Below, piece after piece: positions 34,714 to 43,984 of a DNA stretch of 43,984 nucleotides. Under the pieces are notes generated by a model. That model was given only the letters and a program-made list of their open reading frames with translations. It did not search any database and was not told the origin of the DNA. This DNA is from Oscillospiraceae bacterium (GTDB lineage Bacteria; Bacillota; Clostridia; Oscillospirales; Oscillospiraceae), in assembly GCA_015067885.1 (NCBI GenBank), contig SVLO01000017.1, positions 1 to 43,984 on the forward strand, in the 5' to 3' direction. A program made the translations under genes and the position numbers. How positions within the stretch are numbered: the stretch's first letter is position 1; each line of letters opens with the position of its first letter.

Positions 34714-34742
34714 TTGACGGCGTCTTGTTTGGGTTGTATAAT
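34714..34742 (+). promoter_or_regulatory. Promoter of the glgBCD operon
   Basis: TTGACG (34714-34719), a 17-base spacer and TATAAT (34737-34742): identical in -35, spacing and -10 to the glgP promoter. The AT-rich leader of about 90 bases contains no recognised riboswitch. Confidence 0.85.
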
Positions 34743-34837
34743 TTATATAAATTGGAGTCATATTTTTTGGTTCAAACTTGTAATTTCTAACAGTACCCAT
34801 TGTCCCAATCACTTTTTCCGTGTTTTTAGGAGTATTT

Positions 34838-36766
34838 ATGGCAAAATCAAAGGATAACATGACATCATACGACCTCTATCTGGGGTTGGAGGCCTTTTCC
34901 GAGGGCCGCGCTACCCGTGCCTGGCGCTACTTCGGCGCCCACCCCCATACCCAGGACGGCCACTCCGGCTTCCGTTTCCGGGTCTGGGCGCCCAACGCGC
35001 ACCTGGTGGCCGTCTTCGGCCCCTTCAACGGCTGGGACCCCCGCTCCCATCCCCTGACGCGCCTTGAGGGCGGCATTTGGGAGGGGTTTGTCCCCGACCT
35101 AACCTGTGGGGATGCCTACCAGTACGCCGTTTGGTCCTCCGCTGACCACTACGTGGGCAAGGCAGACCCCTACGCCTTCCGTTCCACCCTCCGGCCGGAC
35201 ACCGCCAGCGTGCTGTACGACCTGTCCGGCTACCAATGGGGGGACAGCGCCTGGCTCCGCCGGCGGAAGAAAACGCCCCCCTACCACCAGCCCGTCAATA
35301 TTTACGAGGTACACCTCGGCTCCTGGCGCCGCACCGGGGAGGATGAATTCCTGACCTACCGTGACATTGCCCACTACCTCGTCCCCTATGTGAAAGAGAT
35401 GGGCTATACCCACGTGGAATTCCTTCCGGTCATGGAGCATCCCCTTGATATGTCCTGGGGCTACCAATGTACCGGCTACTTCTCCGCCACCAGCCGCTTC
35501 GGCACCCCTCACGATCTGATGTACCTCATCGACCAGCTCCATCAGGCCGGTGTGGGCGTCATCCTGGACTGGGTCCCCGCCCACTTCCCCCGGGACGCCT
35601 TCGCCCTCTACCACTTCGACGGCACCCCCACCTACGAGTATGCCGACTCCCGCAAGGGGGAGCATCCCGAATGGGGTACCAACTGCTTCGACCTTGGCCG
35701 GAACGAGGTGCGCTCCTTCCTTTTCTCCTCCGCCATGTTCTGGCTGGAGCAGTACCACGCCGACGGTCTGCGGGTAGATGCCGTGTCTTCCATGCTCTAT
35801 CTGGACTACGGCCGCCAGGGTGGCCAGTGGATGCCCAACGTCCACGGCGGCCACGAAAATCTGGAGGCTGTCGATTTCTTCCAAAAGCTGAATACCGCCA
35901 TCTTTGCCGACCACCCGGACGTGCTGATGATCGCGGAGGAGGCCACCTCCTGGCCCAAAGTGACCCACCCGGTGGACCAGGGCGGTCTGGGCTTCAACTT
36001 CAAGTGGAACATGGGCTGGATGAACGATGCCTGCCACTACCTGAAGATGGACCCCGTCTACCGCCAGTACCACCATACCGACCTGACCTTCTCCCTGATG
36101 TACGCCTTCTCGGAGAACTATATCCTGCCCATCTCCCACGACGAGGTCGTACACATGAAGGGTTCCCTCATGGGCAAAATGCCGGGTGACGACTGGCTGA
36201 AATTCGCCGGCGTCCGAACCTTCTACGCCTATATGCTCACCCACCCGGGCAAAAAGCTGATGATCATGGGCAGCGAGCTGGGCCAGTTCAACGAGTGGCA
36301 CTACGAACATTCTCTGGACTGGCACCTGCTGGACTACGAACCCCACCAAAAGATCCACGAATTTTTCAAATCCGCCAACCAATTCTACCTGACCCAGCCC
36401 GCCCTGTGGCAGCGGGACCGGGACTGGGGCGGCTTTGAGTGGCTGGAGGCGGACGACGCCTCGGGCAACATCGTCGCCTTCCTCCGCCGTGACAGCGCCG
36501 ACCGGGCGCTGGCAGTGGTCTGCAACTTCTCCCCCGTCCCCCGGCCGGGCTACCGCGTGGGCCTGCCCCACGCCGGCATCTACCAGTCGGCACTCAATAC
36601 CAACTGGTCCCGGTTCGGCGGCAGCGACCCCGGCGACCCCATCACCCTGCCCTCCCAACCCATCCCCTGGCAGAACCAGGCCCAATCTCTCCAGTTCGAC
36701 CTGCCTGCCATGTCCTGCGTCGTTTTCCGCTGTACCCGCAAAGCCCCCGTGAAAAAGAAATCTTGA
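34838..36766 (+). CDS. glgB: 1,4-alpha-glucan branching enzyme
   Basis: GlgB forms the alpha-1,6 branches of glycogen. The 642-residue product has the N-terminal CBM48 domain (about 45-140, [19 protein letters not shown]), the GH13 barrel with catalytic residues D314 ([10 protein letters not shown]), E367 (IAEEATSWP) and D435 (ISHDEV), and a C-terminal beta domain. Length matches the 630-730 family range. The start at 34838 has AGGAG 7 bases upstream; the longer frame from 34820 would place the start inside the ribosome site. The gene leads the glycogen-synthesis operon; glgC starts 10 bases after its stop. Confidence 0.97.
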   Translation: MAKSKDNMTSYDLYLGLEAFSEGRATRAWRYFGAHPHTQDGHSGFRFRVWAPNAHLVAVFGPFNGWDPRSHPLTRLEGGIWEGFVPDLTCGDAYQYAVWSSADHYVGKADPYAFRSTLRPDTASVLYDLSGYQWGDSAWLRRRKKTPPYHQPVNIYEVHLGSWRRTGEDEFLTYRDIAHYLVPYVKEMGYTHVEFLPVMEHPLDMSWGYQCTGYFSATSRFGTPHDLMYLIDQLHQAGVGVILDWVPAHFPRDAFALYHFDGTPTYEYADSRKGEHPEWGTNCFDLGRNEVRSFLFSSAMFWLEQYHADGLRVDAVSSMLYLDYGRQGGQWMPNVHGGHENLEAVDFFQKLNTAIFADHPDVLMIAEEATSWPKVTHPVDQGGLGFNFKWNMGWMNDACHYLKMDPVYRQYHHTDLTFSLMYAFSENYILPISHDEVVHMKGSLMGKMPGDDWLKFAGVRTFYAYMLTHPGKKLMIMGSELGQFNEWHYEHSLDWHLLDYEPHQKIHEFFKSANQFYLTQPALWQRDRDWGGFEWLEADDASGNIVAFLRRDSADRALAVVCNFSPVPRPGYRVGLPHAGIYQSALNTNWSRFGGSDPGDPITLPSQPIPWQNQAQSLQFDLPAMSCVVFRCTRKAPVKKKS

Positions 36767-36776
36767 GGTGACCGAA

Positions 36777-37981
<1,205 letters not shown>

Positions 37982-37985
<4 letters not shown>

Positions 37986-39097
37986 CCAACCTGCACGGCA
38001 TTATTTTTGCTTACCACTCCAACGACTCCCTGGGCGAGCTGTCCAAACCCCGCAACACCTGCTCCCTGCCCTACGGCGGCCGCTACCGCCTGATCGACTT
38101 CATGCTGTCCAATATGGTCAACGCCGGTATCAGCGACATTGGCCTCATCGTCCACGAGAATTACCAGTCCCTGCTGGACCATGTGGGTTCCGGCAAGGAT
38201 TGGGACCTGAGCCGTAAGCACGGCGGCCTGCGCATCCTGCCCCCCTTCAGCACGGCGGAAAGCGCCCACCGTACCTACTCCGGCACTTTGGACGCTCTGG
38301 CCGGCGTGTCCTCCTACCTCACCGGCATCAAGCAGGAACACGTGGTCCTGGCCTGGGGCGACATGGCTCTCAACGTCCCCCTTGCCCAGGTGTACCGCCA
38401 GCATATCAAACTGGGCAGCGACGTCACCATGGTCTGCTCCGACCGCCATTACGGTGTCCCCTCCGCCACCCAGTACCTGACCACCACCAACGACGGCCGG
38501 GTCATCGACGTGCTTACCAATCCCTCCACCGCCCCGGAGGCGGCAGAGTTTTTGAGCATCTGTATCCTGTCCAAATCCCTCCTGCTGGCTCTGATCGAGG
38601 ACTGCTCCACCCACGATGTACATACCTTCACCCGGGGCGCTCTCCTTCCCCGCCTGGGCGAGCTGAATATCCATACCTATACCCATACCGGCTATGTGGC
38701 CCGTTTTGACAGCGTCCGTGACTACTATGACCGCTCCATGGACCTGCTGGACCCCGCCGTGCGCCGTCAGTTGTTCCTGCCCGACGCCCCCATCCGCACC
38801 AAGGACCGCTCCGACCCCTCCACCTATTACAGCCCCGACTCCAAAGTCACCAACAGCCTCATCGCTGACGGCTGTGTCATTGAGGGCGAGGTGGAAAACT
38901 CCATCATCTTCCGCGGCGTGGTGGTGAAAAAGGGTGCCCACGTCCGTAACTGCATCCTCATGCAGGGTACCACCATCCAAATCGGCGCGGACCTTGCCTA
39001 CGCCGTTGTGGATAAAAACGTAACGGTGGAGGCGGGCCATTGCCTGCTGGGCAACGCCGCCTTCCCCATCGCCGTCGGCAAAAACTCCACCGTCTAA
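37982..39097 (+). CDS. glgD: GlgD-type regulatory subunit of glucose-1-phosphate adenylyltransferase
   Basis: GlgD is the GlgC paralogue of Firmicutes that joins GlgC in a heterotetramer and modulates it. The 371-residue product shares the GlgC fold ([32 protein letters not shown]) but lacks the catalytic GGxGxRL loop: the equivalent region reads [17 protein letters not shown]. The [10 protein letters not shown] segment replaces the SGDH metal site, so this subunit is probably not catalytic. A beta-helix closes the C-terminus. It overlaps glgC by ATGA. No clear terminator follows; a repeat island lies between it and glgA. Confidence 0.93.
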
Positions 39098-39118
39098 AGC
39101 CTTCCCCTTGAGGGCTGC

Positions 39119-39171
39119 ATAGCCGTTGGCGGCTTTGCCGCCTTACGGATATGGTGTGCCCCTTGCGGGTG
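39119..39171 (+). repeat. 53-base palindrome-containing repeat, copy 1 (before glgA)
   Basis: Begins with ATAGCCGTTGGCGGCTTTGC and contains the hairpin GGCGGC-TTT-GCCGCC. A direct copy at 40908-40959, about 87% alike by eye, lies after glgA. Confidence 0.75.
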
Positions 39172-39391
39172 AAAGGTGGCATTTGCGCAGCAAATGACGG
39201 ATGAGGTGTCCCGCCCCGGCGCACCACAAACGGCTCCCTTGTGTAAAGGGAGCTGTCAGCCGCAAGGCTGACTGAGGGATTGTCCTCAGTCCTCACATCT
39301 CACAAGCTTCGCCCCCTTCGTCTGACCACACCCCCACCCGTGGGGCGCGCCCATATCTCCTATCTCATATCTCTCAAAGCGAGGTAATCCT
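39172..39391. repeat. Structured intergenic repeat island between glgD and glgA
   Basis: No gene is seen. The island has a hairpin near 39180-39197 (CATTTGC with GCAAATG), then a stem GCTCCCTT (39233-39240) with AAGGGAGC (39246-39253) and a stem TCAGCC (39256-39261) with GGCTGA (39266-39271) closed by a GCAA tetraloop. The element ends in TCCTATCTCATATCTCTC (near 39356-39373), a tract type that also adjoins the repeats near 1611 and 15950. This looks like a small non-autonomous mobile repeat or MITE remnant. Confidence 0.6.
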
Positions 39392-40828
39392 ATGAACATT
39401 CTCTTCGCCGCATCGGAAGTGGCCCCCTTCATCAAAACCGGCGGCCTTGCCGATGTTGCCGGCTCCCTGCCCCCCGCCCTTGCCCGGGCCGGCCACGATG
39501 TCCACGTCATCCTGCCCCTGTACGAGGGCATCGGCCACGATTGGCGCAGCCAAATGACCTTCCTCAAGCATTTCAACGTCACCCTGGCCTGGCGCAGCGC
39601 CTACTGTGGCGTATTTGAACTGGTCCGGGACGGCGTCACCTACTGGTTCGTGGATAACGAGGGGTACTTCAAGCGCGATACCCTCTACGGCCACTACGAC
39701 GATTGCGAGCGGTTTGCCTTCTTCTCCCGTGCCGTGCTGGAGGCCGCCGGCCAGCTCAACTGGCCCGTGGACGTCATCCACTGCAACGACTGGCAGACCG
39801 CCCTCATCCCCGTCTACCTGCTGGAGGACCGTTACCGCATCCCCCAACTGTCCCACGCCAAAACCGTCTTCACCATCCATAACATCGAATATCAGGGCCG
39901 CTTCGGCAAGCAGGTCATGGATGACGTGCTGGGCCTGGACTGGAGCTATTACAACGACGGTATGCTGGCTTGCTACGAGGATATCAACCTCATGCGTGGC
40001 GCCATCATCGCCGCCGACTACATCACCACCGTCTCCCCCACCTACGCCCAGCAATTGCGCGACCCCTACTACGCCCACGGTATGGAGGGCATCCTCGGGG
40101 AAAACAGCCACAAAATGCAGGGCATCCTCAACGGTATCGATACTGTCCTTTACGACCCCGCCACCATGCCCGGCCTGGCCCAGAACTTCACCCCCCGGGC
40201 CCCCGTCACCGGCAAGCGGGCCTGTAAGGCCGCCCTACAAAAGGCGGTCGGCCTGACTCCTGACCCCAAGGTCCCCGTCATCGCCTGCGTGTCCCGCCTG
40301 GCCGGCCATAAGGGCTTCCACCTGGTCACCGAGGTGCTGGACCGGATCATGGCCCTGGACGTGCAGGTGGTGGTGCTGGGTACCGGCGAGCAGGAGTATG
40401 AGCAGGCCTTCCTGGACGCCCAGTCCCGCTACCCCGGTCGCTTCTCCGCCCAGATCATGTACTCCGCCGCCCTGTCCAACGTCATTTACGCCGGTGCCGA
40501 CCTGTTCCTGATGCCCTCGGTGTCCGAACCCTGCGGCCTGTCCCAAATGATCGCCATGCGCTTTGGCACCGTCCCCGTGGTGCGTGAGACCGGCGGCCTG
40601 CGTGACAGTGTCCCCCCCTATAACAAATACACCGGCGAGGGCCGGGGTTTCTCCTTTGCCAACGTGGACAGCGGCGACCTGCTCCACGTCCTCACCCAGG
40701 CGGTGGAACTCTACCACACCGATACCAAAGCATGGCGCAAGCTGCAAAAGGCCGGCATGACCGCCGACTTCACCTGGACCAACTCCGCCAAGCTGTATTT
40801 GGACATCTATCAGCAGCTTCTCGGCTGA
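39392..40828 (+). CDS. glgA: Glycogen synthase (ADP-glucose)
   Basis: GlgA adds glucose from ADP-glucose to growing alpha-1,4 chains. The 478-residue product is a GT5 enzyme: the N-terminal Rossmann half opens with EVAPFIKTGGLADV (Lys15 binds ADP-glucose) and the C-terminal half has the VSRLAGHKGFHLV and PSVSEPCGLSQMIAMRFG-type donor loop. Length matches the family. The ATG has GAGGT 6 bases upstream. The gene follows glgD by 294 bases containing repeats, so it may be the last gene of glgBCDA or have its own, unseen promoter. A terminator follows. Confidence 0.96.
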   Translation: MNILFAASEVAPFIKTGGLADVAGSLPPALARAGHDVHVILPLYEGIGHDWRSQMTFLKHFNVTLAWRSAYCGVFELVRDGVTYWFVDNEGYFKRDTLYGHYDDCERFAFFSRAVLEAAGQLNWPVDVIHCNDWQTALIPVYLLEDRYRIPQLSHAKTVFTIHNIEYQGRFGKQVMDDVLGLDWSYYNDGMLACYEDINLMRGAIIAADYITTVSPTYAQQLRDPYYAHGMEGILGENSHKMQGILNGIDTVLYDPATMPGLAQNFTPRAPVTGKRACKAALQKAVGLTPDPKVPVIACVSRLAGHKGFHLVTEVLDRIMALDVQVVVLGTGEQEYEQAFLDAQSRYPGRFSAQIMYSAALSNVIYAGADLFLMPSVSEPCGLSQMIAMRFGTVPVVRETGGLRDSVPPYNKYTGEGRGFSFANVDSGDLLHVLTQAVELYHTDTKAWRKLQKAGMTADFTWTNSAKLYLDIYQQLLG

Positions 40829-40840
40829 TCGCCCACAGCC

Positions 40841-40875
40841 AAACAGGCAGCGGTTGACACCGCTGCCTGTTTTTA
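40841..40875 (+). terminator. Terminator of the glgBCDA unit
   Basis: Arms AAACAGGCAGCGG and CCGCTGCCTGTTT, loop TTGACA, followed by TT and A. It begins 13 bases after the glgA stop. Confidence 0.92.
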
Positions 40876-40907
40876 TCGCGCAAATACGCGGGGGCGGCGC
40901 CCTCATC

Positions 40908-40959
40908 ATAGCCGTTGACGGCTTTGCCGCCTACGGATATGGCATACCCCTTGCAAGTG
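40908..40959 (+). repeat. 52-base palindrome-containing repeat, copy 2 (after glgA)
   Basis: Direct copy of 39119-39171, starting ATAGCCGTTGACGGCTTTGC; its GACGGC arm is less perfect. It is flanked on both sides by GGCGCC-type sequence (40896-40902 and 40962-40967). Confidence 0.75.
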
Positions 40960-41021
40960 CGGCGCCCCACTTGATAAACACCTCTGAAACAGCAAAAAAG
41001 CTGGCTTTTTTCATGCCTCTG

Positions 41022-41030
41022 TGCTATAAT
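41022..41030 (+). promoter_or_regulatory. Extended -10 promoter of the glycosidase gene
   Basis: TGC directly precedes TATAAT (41025-41030), an extended -10; the -35 region is poor. Transcription would start near 41037, about 25 bases before the ATG. Confidence 0.7.
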
Positions 41031-41061
41031 CCTCTCAACACACCCGCAAGGAGGTGACCCC

Positions 41062-42498
41062 ATGGACATCATCGAGCAATATGTCACGCAATTCAACGCC
41101 ACCGATAACGAGCGTTATGTAAACCACATCGACAATTCCCACGCCGCCCAATGGATGCGGGAAGAAGTCCCCCTGTTAGAGTGTCCCGACAAGGATATCG
41201 AGCGGGCGTACTACTTCCGTTGGTGGACGTACCGCAAGCACATCCGGGACACGGAGGACGGCTTTGTCATCTCCGAATTTTTGCCCGAAGTCCATTGGTC
41301 CGCCCGGCATAATATCATCAACGCCGCCACAGGTCATCACCTTGCCGAGGGTCGCTGGCTGAAGCACTCCCACCGGTATTTAGACAGCTACATCGACCTG
41401 CTTTTAAGCGGTGCCGAGGATGTCAAGGCGCACCGCTACAGCACGTGGCTCCTCTCTGCCCTATTGGATTTCTACCAGACCGCCGGTTTCGCCCCCGATC
41501 CCCATCGCATCCTGACCCAAGCCTGCCGCTACCACGAAGTTTGGGAATACAAACACCGGCTGCCCAACGGTATGTTCTGGTCGAAGGACTTGGCCGACGG
41601 CATGGAATACTCCATCAGCGGCCGGGCCGGCCTGACCGAAACCCGTGGCGTCCGCCCCACCCTGAACTGCTATATGTACGCCGACCGGGTCGCCATCGCC
41701 ACCCTCGCCCAGCAGCTCGGTGAAGAACAAATCGCCCGCGAATATTGTCAAAAAGCGGACCAACTGCGTGATTTGATTAACAAAAACCTCTATTCCGACG
41801 GTTTTTACCGCGCCTTCCATCCCACCAATGACGACCTGTCCCACCCCTTCGATTGCGACGGTTCCACCATCGTCCGGGAACTGCTGGGCTATATCCCTTG
41901 GATGTTCCAAATCCCGCAAACAACCGACGATGCCGCCTTCGATCTGTTGCTGAATAAGGCCGTGTTCCACGCTCCCTTCGGTCTGACCACCGCCGACCAG
42001 TCCCACCCCCGCTTCCTGTATGAGGCGGAACACATGTGTCTGTGGAACGGCTACGTGTGGCCCTTCGCCACGGCGCAGACGCTGACCGCTCTGCGCAACT
42101 ACTATTGGCACTATAACGGCGCGCAGACCTACAGGGATATGTTCGTGTCCCTCCTGCGCCAGTATGCCCAAAGCCATATTATGACCGCCGACGGCGCATC
42201 CATCCCCTGGGTGGACGAAATGCAGCACCCCTTCACCGGCGAGTGGAGTTCCCGCACTTGGCTGGAGTCCCGCCAAAAGCCCCCCGCAGAGCGGGGCCGG
42301 TACTACAACCACTCCACCTTCTGCGACCTCGTCATCACCGGCCTTGCCGGTGTGCGCACGGACAAAGCCGAGCTGTACCTCACCCCCAATCTCCCGGACA
42401 ACTGGGACTACTTCCGCCTGTCCAACCTGTGGGTACGCGGCCAGCGTTACACCATCGAATACAAAAAGGGACAGCCCATCTCCCTGCGCAACACGTAA
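41062..42498 (+). CDS. MGH1/GH63-like six-hairpin glycosidase
   Basis: The 478-residue product has the alpha/alpha toroid style of trehalase-like and mannosylglycerate-hydrolase-like (GH63) proteins: WSARHNIINAATGHHLAEGRW near the front, FWSKDLADGMEYSISGRAG in the middle and a barrel end with HMCLWNGYVWPFATAQTL and NHSTFCDLVITGLAGV. These bind and cleave alpha-glucosides or related sugars. No signal peptide, so probably cytoplasmic. GGAGGTGA lies 5 bases before the ATG. It follows glgA but has its own promoter; whether it serves glycogen or other oligosaccharide metabolism is not settled. The exact substrate and catalytic pair are not identified. Confidence 0.8.
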   Translation: MDIIEQYVTQFNATDNERYVNHIDNSHAAQWMREEVPLLECPDKDIERAYYFRWWTYRKHIRDTEDGFVISEFLPEVHWSARHNIINAATGHHLAEGRWLKHSHRYLDSYIDLLLSGAEDVKAHRYSTWLLSALLDFYQTAGFAPDPHRILTQACRYHEVWEYKHRLPNGMFWSKDLADGMEYSISGRAGLTETRGVRPTLNCYMYADRVAIATLAQQLGEEQIAREYCQKADQLRDLINKNLYSDGFYRAFHPTNDDLSHPFDCDGSTIVRELLGYIPWMFQIPQTTDDAAFDLLLNKAVFHAPFGLTTADQSHPRFLYEAEHMCLWNGYVWPFATAQTLTALRNYYWHYNGAQTYRDMFVSLLRQYAQSHIMTADGASIPWVDEMQHPFTGEWSSRTWLESRQKPPAERGRYYNHSTFCDLVITGLAGVRTDKAELYLTPNLPDNWDYFRLSNLWVRGQRYTIEYKKGQPISLRNT

Positions 42499-42511
42499 CT
42501 ACAACAAAATC

Positions 42512-42552
42512 GGCAAGGCCCCGCAGTCCGTCCGGACTGCGGGGCCTTGCCT
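42512..42552. terminator. Bidirectional terminator between the glycosidase and S-layer gene
   Basis: Arms GGCAAGGCCCCGCAGTCC and GGACTGCGGGGCCTTGCC around a 5-base loop give an unusually long perfect stem of 18 base pairs, placed between two convergent stop codons. Confidence 0.88.
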
Positions 42553-42576
42553 TTGGAAACACAAGAAGAAAGCAGA

Positions 42577-43984
42577 TCAGATGTTGCGCAGGTAGTTGGT
42601 CAAAATCTGCGCGGTCTGGGCGCGTGTGGCCTTCTCAGTGGCGCTGGTAAAGGGTACGCCGTCCAGCAGGCCCTTGTCCACCGCCCAGCGCAGGGCGTTG
42701 GCCGCCCAATCGCTGTGGTTGCCGACCTGGGAAAGGTCGCCGTAGCCTGTGGGGGTGTTGGAGTAGTTCCACAGGATGACCGCCACCTGCTCGATGGTCA
42801 CGGCGTCCTCGGGCTTGAACACGCCGCCGCCGAAGCCGCTGACAACGCCCCGGTTGCTGCCCCAGGTGACCGCGTTGTTGAACCATTGGCTGGTCGGCAC
42901 GTCGGAGAAGCTGTGCTTCATGCCGTTCAAAGCGGGCTGGCCCTCCTTGTTGTACAGCACCTGCACCACCATGGCCCGGTTCAGGGTATCGTTGGGGCCG
43001 AACTTGCCGGCGTTGTAGCCGGACATGATACCGTTGTTGACGGCGAAGTTCACCGCGTCAAAGTACCAGTCCCCCTGCTTGACGTCGTCAAAGGCGATGC
43101 CGTAGGTGCTGCGCTTGAGGGGGCTGGTCAGCTCCACGGCGTAGAAATCGTCCACGTACAGGCTGTCGCTCATGGAGTCGGTGGCCTTGACCTGATTGAA
43201 CTGCACGCAGGTGACCTCCTGAATGCCGTTCTCCATCTTGTACTCCTTGGGGCCGCCCTTCTCGTAGGGTGTCATGACCTGGGTGGTCTTCAGCTTGATG
43301 TCGCCCACCGCCTTGCCGTTGACATACAGCTTACCCATGTCGGCGGCGATGTCAAAGCTGATGGCGATGTCGTTCCACACCCCCACCGTCACCTTGGCCA
43401 CGGCGGTCTCGCCGCTGTCGGAGCAGATGCTGACGGTGCCGTCGGGGGCAAGCTCCACCGCCGCCAGGGTCAGCTTCATGTGGTCGTAGTTGTAGGCCGC
43501 CTTCAGCTCCAGGGCGAAGGGGTCCATGTTGCCCGCAGGGATCATCACCTTGGCACCCACGGTGCCGGACTTCATAGAGGGAACCTGGCGCAGGGCGTGG
43601 GCGGGCGCGCCGGCAGACACGTCCTCCACCTTCATGGAGTACATACCGGAGGCGGACTGCTCGGCGGACAGCACGATGGAGTGGCCGGAGTCACACAGCC
43701 AGCCCTGATACTTCAGCTTGTCCACCTCAAAGTCGTCGTAGCCGCCCTTGTTGTAGTGCATCACGTCGTCGAACTGATCCACCCGGAAGGCCATGGTACC
43801 CACCACGCCGCTGTGGTGCGGATTCACGCCGGGTGCAAAGGACACCCCATGGGGCATCCAGTAGTTGTCGTAGTAGGCAACCACGGCGGTGTTGCCGTCC
43901 TCGCTCACGGCAATACCGGGCTGGGTCATGCGGCTCTCCTCAATGCGCACCGTGTTCAGCGAGGTGCCGAAGGTCAGGTCCACG
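42577..43984 (-). CDS. S-layer-homology surface protein, C-terminal part (5' end outside window)
   Basis: The frame is open to the window edge, so the N-terminus is missing. The visible part has a concanavalin-like beta region (about 130-270, with DVSAGAPAHALRQVPSMKSG and GVWNDIAISFDIAADMGKLY) that resembles lectin/glucanase domains, then three S-layer homology repeats. The SLH units start at FDDVKQGDWYFDAVNFAV, FSDVPTSQWFNNAVTWGS and HSDWAANALRWAVDKG; SLH domains attach proteins to the cell wall. A large secreted, wall-bound carbohydrate-binding or -degrading protein is likely. It converges on the glycosidase gene with a shared terminator. Confidence 0.85.
   Translation of the reverse strand, partial: VDLTFGTSLNTVRIEESRMTQPGIAVSEDGNTAVVAYYDNYWMPHGVSFAPGVNPHHSGVVGTMAFRVDQFDDVMHYNKGGYDDFEVDKLKYQGWLCDSGHSIVLSAEQSASGMYSMKVEDVSAGAPAHALRQVPSMKSGTVGAKVMIPAGNMDPFALELKAAYNYDHMKLTLAAVELAPDGTVSICSDSGETAVAKVTVGVWNDIAISFDIAADMGKLYVNGKAVGDIKLKTTQVMTPYEKGGPKEYKMENGIQEVTCVQFNQVKATDSMSDSLYVDDFYAVELTSPLKRSTYGIAFDDVKQGDWYFDAVNFAVNNGIMSGYNAGKFGPNDTLNRAMVVQVLYNKEGQPALNGMKHSFSDVPTSQWFNNAVTWGSNRGVVSGFGGGVFKPEDAVTIEQVAVILWNYSNTPTGYGDLSQVGNHSDWAANALRWAVDKGLLDGVPFTSATEKATRAQTAQILTNYLRNI

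Noticed and set aside
39098-39391. A CRISPR array or small protein gene in the glgD-glgA gap
   Set aside because: The repeats are palindromic singletons without regular spacing, and no frame with a ribosome site is present.

Overview
The window looks like a chromosomal segment of a GC-rich, gut-type Firmicute, most likely a clostridial member of the Oscillospiraceae/Ruminococcaceae. I infer this from the gene families present (glycogen genes with a separate GlgD subunit, S-layer-homology protein, sodium-coupled amino-acid symporters), GGAGG-type ribosome sites, AT-rich TTGACA/TATAAT promoters in GC-rich DNA, and short palindromic repeats between genes. No rRNA, tRNA, CRISPR array or transposase was seen.

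Layout. 1-4.4 kb: end of a solute-binding protein, a small zinc-ribbon membrane protein and secA. 4.5-11.8 kb: a glycine-riboswitch-controlled AgcS-type symporter, an rRNA methyltransferase/acetyltransferase/CrtO-like operon, an NSS-family sodium transporter and a MATE exporter. 11.9-15.9 kb: rpiB, a PHP phosphatase and an AraC regulator, divergent from a GH2 glycosidase. 16.1-20.9 kb: glgP, an RluA-type pseudouridine synthase and hemW. 33.5-42.5 kb: a D,D-carboxypeptidase, the glycogen genes glgB-glgC-glgD-glgA and a glycosidase. 42.6 kb to the end: an S-layer-homology protein running off the window.

The standout region is 20,921-33,343: one tightly packed minus-strand block of 18 phage morphogenesis genes in the order of Bacillus PBSX. 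It holds terminase large subunit, portal, protease, decoration protein, capsid, three connector genes, sheath, tube, a frameshifted tail chaperone, a 152-residue protein, LysM protein, hub, spike, W, J and I. Every frame is intact. No integrase, repressor, replication gene, small terminase, tail fibre, holin, endolysin, attachment site or normal-length tape-measure gene is visible in the block or its flanks. It sits between hemW, with which it shares a bidirectional terminator, and a carboxypeptidase gene. This suggests a domesticated contractile-tail particle, possibly a gene transfer agent or PBSX-like DNA-packaging particle, with a very short tail or a tape measure supplied from elsewhere.

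The carbohydrate genes form a storage system: GlgC/GlgD make ADP-glucose, GlgA polymerises it, GlgB branches it and GlgP degrades it. glgP and glgB carry the same promoter architecture although they lie 16 kb apart. All functional assignments come from reading motifs and gene order; no database search was run.
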